The notes below the pieces were generated by a model. That model ran no database searches and was not told the DNA's origin. It saw only the letters and a list, made by a program, of their open reading frames with translations. This document shows positions 54,150 through 64,000 of a stretch of DNA of 64,000 nucleotides, piece by piece; the stretch's first letter is position 1, and each line of letters opens with the position of its first letter. The stretch is from Proteiniborus ethanoligenes (GTDB taxonomy: Bacteria > Bacillota > Clostridia > Tissierellales > Proteiniboraceae), in contig NZ_FNQE01000010.1 of NCBI RefSeq assembly GCF_900107485.1, positions 30,963-94,962 on the forward strand, written 5' to 3'. The position numbers and the translations under genes were made by a program.

Positions 54150-55265
54150 GTGTACGTGGATAATATAAGGTTAATTAATTTTAGAAATTATTTAAACCTT
54201 AATATTGAATTAAATAAAAAATTAAATATTTTTGTAGGAAATAATGCACAAGGTAAGACTAATTTATTAGAATCTATATATATATGTGCAAATGGGAAAT
54301 CATATAGGACAAGCAAGGATAGAGAATTAATAAATTTACAAAAGTCTAAAGGGTATATAGGCTTAAGCTTAGCAAAAGAAAGATTCAGCAAACTAATAGA
54401 GTTAAAATTTGAGAGAGATGTAAAAAAAAGAATAAAAGTAAACAAGGTTGAATACAATAGGGTTTCAGAGCTAATAGGCATACTCAATGTAGTAATATTT
54501 TCACCAGAGGATTTAAGATTAGTAAAAGAAGGGCCTATGGAAAGAAGAGCTTTTTTAGATGGTGAAATATCTCAAATAAAGCCAAAGTATAAATATAATT
54601 TAGCCAGATATAATAAAATTTTAATGCAAAGAAATAATTTTTTAAAAAATCGCCTAAATTCAAATTTTTACAATTTGCTTGATGTGTGGGATACTCAACT
54701 TTCACAGGTTGGGTCTAGTATTATTATAGAGAGAGTAAATTTTATTAATAAGCTTGCAATAATCTCAAAGGATATTCATAATAAATTAACTGGTGGTATA
54801 GAAGAGCTGGATTTAAAATATTTGCCTTCTTTTGATATAGATAAATTAGAAATAGAAGAAATCCAATTAAAACTTAAAGATATGCTTCAAAAAAATATTG
54901 AAAAAGATATTCAAAAAGGTAATACTGAATATGGACCTCATAGAGATGACTTAGACATATTAATAAATGGAATATCTGCAAGAACTTTTGGTTCTCAAGG
55001 TCAGCAGAGAACTGCTGCACTTTCTTTAAAGCTAGCAGAGGTGGAGCTTATCAAGAATGAAATAGGAGAATATCCTGTGCTTTTATTAGACGATGTATTT
55101 TCTGAGCTTGATTTAAATAGGAGAAAATACTTGATATCAACCTTTAAGGATATACAAACAATAATAACTTCAACTGATGATATAGATTTAACAGAATTAA
55201 AGGGTATAGATAAAAAGGTATTTTATATTAGACAAGGAGAAGTTGTTTTGCAAGAGGAGGGGTAA
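54150..55265 (+). CDS. recF: DNA repair protein RecF
   Basis: 371 residues. VDNIRLINFRNYLNLNI, Walker A FVGNNAQGKTNLLES, and YGPHRDDLDILING followed by FGSQGQQRTAALSLKLAE and LLLDDVFSELD define RecF. GTG at 54150 has AAGGAG 9 nt upstream; a TTG 24 nt earlier gives a non-conserved extension. Confidence 0.97.
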   Translation: MYVDNIRLINFRNYLNLNIELNKKLNIFVGNNAQGKTNLLESIYICANGKSYRTSKDRELINLQKSKGYIGLSLAKERFSKLIELKFERDVKKRIKVNKVEYNRVSELIGILNVVIFSPEDLRLVKEGPMERRAFLDGEISQIKPKYKYNLARYNKILMQRNNFLKNRLNSNFYNLLDVWDTQLSQVGSSIIIERVNFINKLAIISKDIHNKLTGGIEELDLKYLPSFDIDKLEIEEIQLKLKDMLQKNIEKDIQKGNTEYGPHRDDLDILINGISARTFGSQGQQRTAALSLKLAEVELIKNEIGEYPVLLLDDVFSELDLNRRKYLISTFKDIQTIITSTDDIDLTELKGIDKKVFYIRQGEVVLQEEG

Positions 55266-55266
55266 T

Positions 55267-55560
55267 GTGTTTCTTCATTTAGGAAAAGATTATGTTATAC
55301 CACTTAAAGATGTAATTGCTATAATAGATGTTGAGTCAGCATTAAAGTCTGAGATTACAAAGGAATTTTTAGAGGTTGCCGAGGAAGAAGATTTTATTCA
55401 TGATATAGCAAAAGAAGAAATAAAATCCTATGTGATAAGTGAAAAAGTTGAAAAAGGGAAAAATAATAAGTATGAAATTAGAAAAAGCAAAATATATGCT
55501 TCAAATATTTCATCTACAACCCTGTTTAAAAGAGCAAATTTTATTGATAACATAAAATAA
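55267..55560 (+). CDS. remB: Extracellular matrix regulator RemB-like protein
   Basis: 97 residues starting FLHLGKDYVIPLKDVIAIID, the RemB/YaaB signature. GTG at 55267 follows GGAGGGG and lies 1 nt after the recF stop. In Bacilli RemB is a regulator related to RemA; its role in Clostridia is not settled. Confidence 0.88.
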   Translation: MFLHLGKDYVIPLKDVIAIIDVESALKSEITKEFLEVAEEEDFIHDIAKEEIKSYVISEKVEKGKNNKYEIRKSKIYASNISSTTLFKRANFIDNIK

Positions 55561-55571
55561 AAACACAATAG

Positions 55572-57495
<1,924 letters not shown>

Positions 57496-57497
<2 letters not shown>

Positions 57498-57521
57498 AGC
57501 ACCTAATTTTAGGTGCTTTTT
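57496..57521 (+). terminator. Terminator after gyrB
   Basis: AAAGCACCTA and TAGGTGCTTT form a 10-bp stem with an ATTT loop, then a short T-run. Confidence 0.9.
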
Positions 57522-57546
57522 GAATTAGATAAAAGCTAAAAAATAT

Positions 57547-57564
57547 GAACTAAAAATGAATCAA
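57547..57564 (+). promoter_or_regulatory. Distal activator site of the regulator promoter
   Basis: GAACT-AAAAAT-GAATCAA, plus orientation, about 190 bp before the -24 element at 57756. It matches the site at 59461. Confidence 0.6.
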
Positions 57565-57659
57565 GTTGAAACAAATAAAACTCAATACTAGTCAACATTG
57601 AAAAATACAGTTTGAAGAATATGAAGAATATTCATAATAATATTATAAATGAAACTAAT

Positions 57660-57677
57660 TTGATTCAAAAGAGGTTC
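57660..57677 (-). promoter_or_regulatory. Proximal activator site of the regulator promoter
   Basis: Plus strand TTGATTC-AAAAGA-GGTTC, i.e. GAACC-N6-GAATCAA inverted. It ends 79 bp before the -24 element, a normal enhancer distance for sigma-54 activators. Confidence 0.6.
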
Positions 57678-57755
57678 AAAATAAGCATTTAATATATTAT
57701 AATATATATGATGTATGTACTCTAAATATTGAGAAACACATAAAAATTAGAGATA

Positions 57756-57769
57756 GGCATGACAATTGC
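57756..57769 (+). promoter_or_regulatory. Sigma-54 promoter of the activator gene
   Basis: AGGCATGACAATTGCA supplies GG-N10-GC (57756-57757 and 57768-57769), the -24/-12 pattern. The same 15-nt core recurs upstream of the permease gene. Expected transcription start is near 57781, giving a leader of about 115 nt. Confidence 0.8.
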
Positions 57770-57896
57770 ATATTATTAATTTACAGAATATTGCGTCATA
57801 TACATAACAAATGTTATATATAAAATTTTATTTATTTTAATTTACAGTTTTATATACAAAAGCATATATAAAAAATTTTTAGAGAGGAAGATAAAA

Positions 57897-59297
57897 TTGG
57901 ATATTTTAGAAATAGTCAATGGGGAACCTGATTGTACCTCTTTATTACAAGTAATATTAGATTCTATTCATGATGGTGTTTACATACTAAATGGAAAAGG
58001 AGAGTTTATACTAGTCAATAAATCTGTTGAAAATATTACACTATATGATAGAAATAAGCTTTATGGAGTTAAGGCTGTAGATTTAGTGCAAGAAGGCTTA
58101 TTAGACCATTCTATAACTGAAAAAGTAATGATAAACAAAAAAGCTACAACTGAATTACAGACAATATTTGGACCTGTAGTAAAAGAAGTAATAGTAACCT
58201 CTATACCAATTTTAGATGAAGATAATAATATTAAATACATAGTAGCAAATCTTAGAGATATTACAGAATTAAATAGAATAAAAATGGAGAGAGAAGCTAA
58301 AACCCTTATTGAAGAGTATAATTTAGAACAGATAAAAAATGAGTATATTAAAAATAATATAATTGCAAAAAGTAATGAGATGAAAAATGTACTTGATCTT
58401 TCTAAAAGAGCATCTCAATCCTGTAGCACTATTGTCTTATACGGAGAATCAGGTTCCGGTAAAGAAGTAATTGCTAAATTTATTCACTCTGTTAGTCCAA
58501 GAAAAAAAGAACCTTTTATTAGCATAAATTGTGCGGCTATTCCAGCAAATTTACTTGAATCAGAATTATTTGGATATGAAAAAGGAGCTTTTACTGATGC
58601 TAATAAAAAAGGAAAAATAGGTTTATTTGAATTAGCAGACAACGGAACTTTATTTTTAGATGAAATAAATTCGCTACCTTTGCCTTTACAAGGCAAAATA
58701 CTTAGATTTATTGAAACACAAGAGCTAACTCGTGTAGGAAGTACTAAAGCAAAAAAAATTGATGTTAGAATAATTGCAGCAACGAATGAAGACTTAAAAT
58801 CAATGGTTTATAAAGGTGAATTTCGTGAGGATTTGTATTTTAGATTAAATGTGATTCCTATAGAGATACCACCATTGAGAAAAAGAAAAGATGATATTTT
58901 AGCATTATGTTCTTTTTTTCTAGAAAGCTTTAACAAAGATAACAAAAAAAATAAAAAGCTGAGCTCTTCTGTATTAGATATATTAGAAAATTACGAATGG
59001 CCCGGAAATGTTAGGGAGTTAAGAAATATTATAGAAAGGCTAGTGGTTATGTGTCCAAATGATATAGTTACTGCTGATGATTTGCCTCCTGCTCTTATAA
59101 ATAAGCAATATAAAAGTGCAGACTACAATATTGTAGTAAATAAGTTAGTTCCACTGAAGGATATAATAGATGAAGCAGAGAAAACTATATTTCTAAAGGC
59201 AGTAGAAGAACTAAAAACTACTAGAAAAATCGCTGAGGCTCTAGATATTAGTCAAACATCGGTTGTTAGGAAAATAAATCAGTACAATATAAAATAA
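57897..59297 (+). CDS. Sigma-54-dependent activator with PAS domain
   Basis: 466 residues. A PAS-like sensor (about 15-130; GVYILNGKGEFILVNKSVEN), a AAA+ domain with Walker A GESGSGKEVIAKF (183-195), the sigma-54 contact loop reading GAFTDA (230-235) rather than GAFTGA, Walker B TLFLDEI, and a Fis-type HTH at the end (TTRKIAEALDISQTSVVRKI). Start is TTG with GAGG 9 nt upstream. A sigma-54 promoter and paired operator-like sites precede it and also precede the next operon, so it probably activates both itself and the permease operon. The PAS ligand is unknown. Confidence 0.93.
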   Translation: MDILEIVNGEPDCTSLLQVILDSIHDGVYILNGKGEFILVNKSVENITLYDRNKLYGVKAVDLVQEGLLDHSITEKVMINKKATTELQTIFGPVVKEVIVTSIPILDEDNNIKYIVANLRDITELNRIKMEREAKTLIEEYNLEQIKNEYIKNNIIAKSNEMKNVLDLSKRASQSCSTIVLYGESGSGKEVIAKFIHSVSPRKKEPFISINCAAIPANLLESELFGYEKGAFTDANKKGKIGLFELADNGTLFLDEINSLPLPLQGKILRFIETQELTRVGSTKAKKIDVRIIAATNEDLKSMVYKGEFREDLYFRLNVIPIEIPPLRKRKDDILALCSFFLESFNKDNKKNKKLSSSVLDILENYEWPGNVRELRNIIERLVVMCPNDIVTADDLPPALINKQYKSADYNIVVNKLVPLKDIIDEAEKTIFLKAVEELKTTRKIAEALDISQTSVVRKINQYNIK

Positions 59298-59362
59298 AAA
59301 TTTAATGTTAACAGTTTTTAAGTAATTTTTATATGGTACTAAAAGTTAATATGTTTTTTTAT

Positions 59363-59402
59363 AAAGCCTTCTTTACTAATACATGTAAAAAGGCTTTTTT
59401 AT
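59363..59402 (+). terminator. Terminator after the activator gene
   Basis: AAAGCCTT pairs with AAGGCTTT, with an inner TTTAC/GTAAA stem, followed by a T-run. Confidence 0.88.
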
Positions 59403-59460
59403 TTGCTAAAAAGATTGTTAAAAAATAAATAATCAGAAAATTATAAAAATTACAAAAAAT

Positions 59461-59478
59461 GAACCGTTAAAGAATCAA
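59461..59478 (+). promoter_or_regulatory. Distal activator site of the permease promoter
   Basis: GAACC-GTTAAA-GAATCAA in plus orientation, 200 bp before the -24 element at 59678. Same motif and orientation as 57547. Confidence 0.6.
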
Positions 59479-59530
59479 GCACAACCAAAAATTACTCATA
59501 TCTATATAAACATTGATATTTGCAGGATTT

Positions 59531-59566
59531 AAATATCAAATTTATAAAAAAACAAATTTGATATTT
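59531..59566. repeat. 13-bp inverted repeat between the two activator sites
   Basis: AAATATCAAATTT and AAATTTGATATTT flank a 10-nt spacer. A further GATATTT lies at 59514. It could be a binding site of another regulator or an architectural bend. Confidence 0.6.
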
Positions 59567-59574
59567 ACGACAAA

Positions 59575-59591
59575 TGATTACAAAAAGGTTC
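59575..59591 (-). promoter_or_regulatory. Proximal activator site of the permease promoter
   Basis: Plus strand TGATTA-CAAAAA-GGTTC, inverted relative to the distal site, ending 87 bp before the -24 element. It is the counterpart of 57660-57677. Confidence 0.55.
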
Positions 59592-59677
59592 GATAAATAA
59601 CATTATATGGATTGGTAAAAAGAAAAACACTTTAAGAACGGCATAAAATACAGTTTTATATTGAAATAAAAAAATTA

Positions 59678-59691
59678 GGCATGACAATTGC
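59678..59691 (+). promoter_or_regulatory. Sigma-54 promoter of the permease operon
   Basis: AGGCATGACAATTGCA again gives GG-N10-GC (59678-59679 and 59690-59691). The transcription start should be near 59703, about 120 nt before the permease start. Confidence 0.82.
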
Positions 59692-59825
59692 AATTAATAG
59701 TTTATTAGATAGCAAATTTTAAATCAACTTAATTTTATGCAGTAAGAAAATTAAGAAAAGGAGGTAAGAAAATTTATTAGTAGTAATAAATATTTTTCCA
59801 CAAATCAATTAATAGGAGGGTATTT

Positions 59826-61130
59826 ATGTTAGGAATTTTAGGTTTGCTAGTTGCAATTGTCTTACTTGTTTATCTTGCGTATAAGGGTGTTAGTGCAATT
59901 CCTGCATCACTCATATGTTCCTTAGTAGTTATTCTTACAAATGGAATGCCTTTATGGGAAGGTTTTTCACAGTTCTATATAGGTGGATTTTCTTATTTTG
60001 CAGGTACTTATTTCTTAGTATTTATTACCTCTGCACTTTTTGCAAGGGCAATGGACGACTCAGGTTCAGCACAAACTATAGCTTATAAATTTTTAGATTG
60101 GTTTGGTGCTAAAAGAGCAATTCTTGTATTAGTTTTAACCACTGCAGTTTTAACTTATGGAGGAGTAAGCTTATTTGTTGTTGTTTTTGCTACTTACCCA
60201 ATTGCAATTGTACTATTTAAAGAGGCTAATTTACCAAAAAGAATATTACCAGGAATATTAGCTTTTGGAGCGGCTACATTTACAATGACTGCACTGCCTG
60301 CTTCTCCACAGCTGACAAACGTTATCCCTTCACAGGTTTTAGGAACATCTTTAACAGCAGCACCATTATTAGGTATATTTGCTTCAATCCTTATGTTTAT
60401 TGGAGGATATTGGTACTTTGTTAGATTGGAAAAGAAAATGAGAGAACAAGGAATAGGTTTTGAGCCTGGTCCTAATGATGATATGAGTAAATATGAAAAT
60501 GTTGATAAATCAAAACTTCCTGGAGCTTTCGTTTCATTCTTACCAATGGTATTGATTCTTGCAGCAATAATTTTTATAAAAGGTATATTTCAACCACTGG
60601 AGCTAGTAGTTTATGCAATGTTATCAGCTACAGTATTAGTATTTATATTTAACTGGAGTAGAATGACTAACAAATTAAACACAATAAACCAAGGATTAAA
60701 AGATGGAATAGCTATAGTAAGTGTTGCTGTAATTATTGGGTTTGGATTTGTGGTTCAAAATGCACCTGCATTCCAAAGCTTTGTGAACTTTGCTCTTGGA
60801 TTAAAGATGCATCCATATTTTTCAGCAGTTGTAGCTACAGAAATTGTAGCAGGTATTACAGGTTCTTCTAGTGGTGGTCTTACTATATTCCTTAAAGCTT
60901 TAGGGCAACAATATGTTGATCTAGGTGCAGATCCGGCTGTACTTCATAGATTAACAGCAATAGCAGCAGGTGGCTTAGATACTCTTCCACATGCAGGAGG
61001 TATATTCATACTTATGGGTGTTGCAGGTCAGAGCCATAAGGAAAGTTATGGACCAATATTCTGGACAACAGTTGCTATACCAATATTAGTAGCTTTTATA
61101 TGTACATTTGTAGCAATAGCACTTTATTAA
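59826..61130 (+). CDS. GntP-family organic acid permease
   Basis: 434 residues, about 12 hydrophobic segments. PASPQLTNVIPSQVLGTS and AGGLDTLPHAGGIFILMG are typical of GntP-type carriers for gluconate and related hydroxy or keto acids. AGGAGGG lies 6 nt before ATG. It heads the sigma-54 operon with a beta-keto acid cleavage enzyme and a dehydrogenase, so its substrate is probably a beta-hydroxy or beta-keto acid. Exact substrate cannot be told from sequence. Confidence 0.85.
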   Translation: MLGILGLLVAIVLLVYLAYKGVSAIPASLICSLVVILTNGMPLWEGFSQFYIGGFSYFAGTYFLVFITSALFARAMDDSGSAQTIAYKFLDWFGAKRAILVLVLTTAVLTYGGVSLFVVVFATYPIAIVLFKEANLPKRILPGILAFGAATFTMTALPASPQLTNVIPSQVLGTSLTAAPLLGIFASILMFIGGYWYFVRLEKKMREQGIGFEPGPNDDMSKYENVDKSKLPGAFVSFLPMVLILAAIIFIKGIFQPLELVVYAMLSATVLVFIFNWSRMTNKLNTINQGLKDGIAIVSVAVIIGFGFVVQNAPAFQSFVNFALGLKMHPYFSAVVATEIVAGITGSSSGGLTIFLKALGQQYVDLGADPAVLHRLTAIAAGGLDTLPHAGGIFILMGVAGQSHKESYGPIFWTTVAIPILVAFICTFVAIALY

Positions 61131-61279
61131 GAAAAGCTTCTATATTGCATTAAAAAGTAGTTTTTTTGAAACTTATTACGGTCAAGTTCTTTTATATAAA
61201 AGATACTAAAGTAGAACTTTAATATTCGTTATAAAAAGATTAAATCCATGTGGATTTAATATAAATAAAAAATAATAAT

Positions 61280-61300
61280 GGAGGGTGAATTTCACCCTCC
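61280..61300 (+). other. Intercistronic hairpin before the cleavage enzyme
   Basis: GGAGGGTGA and TCACCCTCC form a 9-bp stem with an ATT loop, 12 nt before the real ribosome site. A second perfect repeat ATTAAATCCA/TGGATTTAAT lies at 61239-61260. No T-run follows, so these look like RNA processing or stability elements. Confidence 0.6.
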
Positions 61301-61321
61301 TAAAATCAAGGAGGTTTTATT

Positions 61322-62233
61322 ATGAGTAAAAGAATTTTAAATTGTGCAATAACAGGTTCAATTCACACACCATCTATGTCACCATATTTACCTATTACAC
61401 CAGATCAAATAGCTCAAAATGCAATAGATGCCGCAAATGCAGGAGCAGCAGCTGTGCACATTCATGCAAGGGATCCTGAAAACGGAAAGCCTTCATCAGA
61501 TTTAGGCCTTTACGAAGAAATAATCGATAAAATAAGAGCTAAAAATAAAGATGTCATAATATGCATCACTACTGGTGGCGGTGCAGGCATGACAGTAGAG
61601 CAAAGAGCTTCAGTAGTGCCAAAGTTTAAGCCTGAACTAGCTTCTATGAATGCAGGTTCAATTAACTGGGGACTTTTTCCTGCAGCAGCAAGAATAAAAG
61701 AGTTTAAATATGATTGGGAAAAACCAATGCTAGAAATGACTAAAGGCTTCATATTCCAAAACACTTTTGCAGATATGGAAGGCATATTAAACATTATGAA
61801 TGAAAACGGTACTAAGCCAGAACTTGAGTGTTATGATGTTGGGCATCTTTATAACGTAAAGTTTTTGCAAAGTGCTGGGCTTATAAAAGGTAAACCATAT
61901 CTTCAATTTGTACTGGGAATAAATGGTGCATTAGCAGCAACACCATATGATTTACAATACATGAAAGAAACAGCAGATAGGCTTTTTGGTGTAGGCGGAT
62001 ATGAATGGTCTGCATTCGGTGCAGGAAGAGCAGAATTCCCAACTTGTGTTCAAAACTTATTCCTAGGTGGTCATGTAAGAGTAGGAATGGAAGATAATTT
62101 ATATTTAGGTAAGGGAAAAATGGCAGAAAATAATGCACAGCTTGTAGAGAAAATGGCAAGATTAATGAATGAGCTTGATTTTGAAATTGCAACCCCAGAC
62201 GAAGCAAGAGAAATTTTAGGTATTAAAAAATAA
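61322..62233 (+). CDS. Beta-keto acid cleavage enzyme (BKACE, DUF849)
   Basis: 303 residues. NCAITGSIHTPSMSPYLPIT, the Zn-binding AAVHIHARDPENG (His46, His48) and the C-terminal GGHVRVGMEDNLYL define the family, which includes 3-keto-5-aminohexanoate cleavage enzyme. These enzymes condense a beta-keto acid with acetyl-CoA to give acetoacetate and a new acyl-CoA. AAGGAGG is 7 nt before ATG. Substrate should match the upstream permease and downstream dehydrogenase; lysine-pathway Kce is less likely because no kamDE-type genes are adjacent. Confidence 0.93.
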   Translation: MSKRILNCAITGSIHTPSMSPYLPITPDQIAQNAIDAANAGAAAVHIHARDPENGKPSSDLGLYEEIIDKIRAKNKDVIICITTGGGAGMTVEQRASVVPKFKPELASMNAGSINWGLFPAAARIKEFKYDWEKPMLEMTKGFIFQNTFADMEGILNIMNENGTKPELECYDVGHLYNVKFLQSAGLIKGKPYLQFVLGINGALAATPYDLQYMKETADRLFGVGGYEWSAFGAGRAEFPTCVQNLFLGGHVRVGMEDNLYLGKGKMAENNAQLVEKMARLMNELDFEIATPDEAREILGIKK

Positions 62234-62312
62234 ACAAAAATACAAACATTATAATTAATATTTTAACAATATAAACAGAATAACTAAATAATCGATTTGA
62301 AAGGAGATTATT

Positions 62313-63332
62313 ATGAGACTAGCCATAATGGGAGCAGGTTCATTAGGAATAATAACGGGAGCCTATATTAAAAAGGGCGGATTAGATATAGATTTTATTG
62401 ATGTAAATGTAGAAAATGTAAAGGCATTAAATGAAAAAGGTGCTACTGTAACAGGAACAGTAGATTTTAATGTTCCAGCAAATGCATTAACTCCAGATGA
62501 AATGGAAGGAATATATGATGTAGTATTCTATGTAGTTAAACAAACTTATAATGAAGTAGCACTTAAACAGCTTTTACCACATTTAGGACCAGATAGTGCA
62601 GTAGTTACTTTACAAAATGGTGTTCCGGAGCCAGCAATAGCAGAAATAGTAGGAGCGGAAAGAGTAGTAGGTTGCCCTGTAGGATGGGGAGCTACTTGGT
62701 TAGGACCTGGCGTATCTGAGCTTACTTCAAGTCCAGATAAAATGACCTTTGACCTTGGAGAATATACAGGTGGGGTAACAGAAAGATTAGAGAAAATTAA
62801 AGAAATTCTAGAGCTAATGTGTCCTACTATAATAGAAGAAAATCTTATGGGAATTAGATGGACTAAAGTTCTTGTAAATTCTACTTTTAGTGGTATGTCT
62901 GCAGCACTTGGTTGTACATTTGGAGATGTTTTAGATAGCAAAGAGGCACTTGATTGTGTAAAACATATAGCTAACGAATGTATAAATGTAGGGAGAGCAG
63001 CTGGAATAAAGATGGAACCTATGCAGGGATATGATTTAGGAACTATGCTTGGATTTAAAACAAAAGAAGAAATGGATAGTAAAGATCCAATATATAATGC
63101 AATGTGGGGACCACATAGAAAATTAAAAGCTAGTATGCTTCAAGACTTAGAAAAAGGCTTGAAAACAGAAATAGATGCTATAAATGGAATAGTCTGTGAC
63201 TTTGGTAAAAAGCATGGAATACCAACACCTGTAAATAGTCAAGTTGTAGAAATAGTAAAAGGTATAGAAAATGGAAAATACAAACCTGAATTTAATAATT
63301 TAGAGCTTTTCCAATTACCAGAGGTTAAATAG
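62313..63332 (+). CDS. Ketopantoate-reductase-family dehydrogenase
   Basis: 339 residues. N-terminal Rossmann motif MGAGSLGIITGAYI (GxGxxG at 7-12), FYVVKQTYNEVAL, VTLQNGVPEPAIAEIVGAER, and the C-terminal domain with RWTKVLVNSTFSGMSAAL and TEIDAINGIV, which are PanE/ApbA-like. Co-transcription with a BKACE suggests it oxidises a beta-hydroxy acid to the beta-keto substrate. It could instead be a true ketopantoate reductase; the operon context makes that less likely. Confidence 0.88.
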   Translation: MRLAIMGAGSLGIITGAYIKKGGLDIDFIDVNVENVKALNEKGATVTGTVDFNVPANALTPDEMEGIYDVVFYVVKQTYNEVALKQLLPHLGPDSAVVTLQNGVPEPAIAEIVGAERVVGCPVGWGATWLGPGVSELTSSPDKMTFDLGEYTGGVTERLEKIKEILELMCPTIIEENLMGIRWTKVLVNSTFSGMSAALGCTFGDVLDSKEALDCVKHIANECINVGRAAGIKMEPMQGYDLGTMLGFKTKEEMDSKDPIYNAMWGPHRKLKASMLQDLEKGLKTEIDAINGIVCDFGKKHGIPTPVNSQVVEIVKGIENGKYKPEFNNLELFQLPEVK

Positions 63333-63375
63333 CTTTAAGGATTTACAATTTAGTAATAAAATCTATTAACACAAG

Positions 63376-63405
63376 GAAAACCCGTATTTTCTCGGGTTTT
63401 CTTTG
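63376..63405 (+). terminator. Terminator after the dehydrogenase gene
   Basis: GAAAACCCG and CGGGTTTTC form a perfect 9-bp stem followed by TTTG. It separates the sigma-54 operon from the thiolase gene, which therefore probably has its own promoter in 63406-63518. Confidence 0.85.
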
Positions 63406-63518
63406 TAAACTAATTAGGAATTATTATATTTAAGTGTATTCTCGAATCAATTATAACTATATAAATTTCAAAACACTAATCTTTTTAACTCTAAATAATG
63501 ATAAAGGAGGTTTTTGAA

Positions 63519-64000
63519 ATGAGAGAAGTAGTAATAGTAGGAGCAGCAAGAACACCCATAGGTAGCTACGGAGGAAGCTTAGCTTCATTATCAGCAATAG
63601 ATTTAGGAGTAATAGCAGCAAAAGAAGCAATAAAAAGAGCAGGCATAAAACCAGAAGACATAGATGAAGTAATCCTAGGCAACGTACTATCAGCAGGCAT
63701 AGGTCAAAACCCAGCAAGACAAGTAGCACTAGGAGCAGGCTTACCAGACACAACACCAGCAACAACAATAAACAAAGTATGCGGCTCAGGACTAAGATCA
63801 GTAAGCATGGCAGCACAATTCATCATGCTAGGAGATGCAGACATCATACTAGCAGGAGGAACAGAAAGCATGAGTAACGCCCCATACCTATTACCATCAG
63901 CAAGATGGGGACAAAGAATGGGAGACGGGAAAATAGTAGACTACATGGTACATGACGGACTAACAGACATATTCAACAACTACCATATGGGAATCACAGC
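63519..64000 (+). CDS. Acetyl-CoA acetyltransferase (thiolase), 5' part
   Basis: The first 160 codons of a thiolase: [40 protein letters not shown], and the nucleophile Cys88 in [11 protein letters not shown], followed by [13 protein letters not shown]. The rest lies beyond the right edge. AAAGGAGG is 8 nt before ATG. Codon choice differs from neighbours, with many AAC, GAC, ATC and A-ending codons, as expected for a highly expressed gene. It would handle the acetoacetyl-CoA that follows from BKACE chemistry. Confidence 0.95.
   Translation, partial: MREVVIVGAARTPIGSYGGSLASLSAIDLGVIAAKEAIKRAGIKPEDIDEVILGNVLSAGIGQNPARQVALGAGLPDTTPATTINKVCGSGLRSVSMAAQFIMLGDADIILAGGTESMSNAPYLLPSARWGQRMGDGKIVDYMVHDGLTDIFNNYHMGIT

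Noticed and set aside
63457..63816. Leu-rich minus-strand open frame at the right edge
   Set aside because: Produced by the A-rich codon bias of the thiolase gene on the opposite strand.

Overview
This window comes from a low-GC, strictly anaerobic Firmicute of the class Clostridia. It spans the chromosomal replication origin and a large metabolic region beside it. The evidence is A+T-rich DNA, strong AGGAGG-type ribosome binding sites, a selenocysteine formate dehydrogenase, [FeFe] hydrogenase, Noc plus Soj/Spo0J, and rpmH-oriC-dnaA order. The gene content points to a purine fermenter of the Gottschalkia (Clostridium) acidurici / purinilytica type; that placement is inference.

Region 1 (1-17830) looks like a bacterial microcompartment (BMC) locus for anaerobic xanthine breakdown. 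It encodes one BMC-P vertex protein, three BMC-H shell proteins, a shell-associated flavoprotein and an unrecognised low-complexity protein. Interleaved with these are an adenine-deaminase-like amidohydrolase (C-terminus beyond the window), UbiD and UbiX decarboxylase proteins, an isochorismatase-fold hydrolase, a hydantoinase-type amidohydrolase, formate-THF ligase, formiminotransferase, a cyclase-family hydrolase, a PucR regulator, formimino-THF cyclodeaminase, a xanthine/uracil permease and a formate channel. The classical clostridial route is xanthine, ureido-imidazole carboxylate, aminoimidazole carboxylate, aminoimidazole, imidazolone, formiminoglycine, then glycine plus formimino-THF and finally formate. 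This gene set offers a candidate for nearly every step.

Region 2 (17854-39711, all minus strand) handles the formate and the reducing power. It holds molybdenum/tungsten cofactor genes (two MOSC proteins, moaC, moaA, two moeA, mobA, mogA, fdhD), a tungstate ABC transporter (tupABC), a HylCBA-FdhF-type electron-bifurcating formate dehydrogenase with an in-frame UGA (Sec349), and a trimeric bifurcating [FeFe] hydrogenase. A possible Moco/Tuco riboswitch, a 113-bp perfect tandem repeat, two Rex-like operators and a perfect Noc-binding palindrome lie in or between these genes.

Region 3 (39966-57497) is a PhzF-like gene followed by the conserved origin region: parS, spo0J, soj, noc, rsmG, mnmG, mnmE, jag, yidC, yidD, rnpA, rpmH (minus), oriC, then dnaA, dnaN, yaaA, recF, remB, gyrB (plus).

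Region 4 (57498-64000) is a sigma-54 regulon: an enhancer-binding activator, a GntP-family permease, a beta-keto acid cleavage enzyme, a ketopantoate-reductase-like dehydrogenase and the start of a thiolase. The activator gene and the permease operon each have a sigma-54 promoter with a shared 15-nt core. Each promoter is preceded by the same pair of inverted operator half-sites with identical 130-bp geometry.

No tRNA, rRNA, CRISPR array or insertion sequence was recognised.
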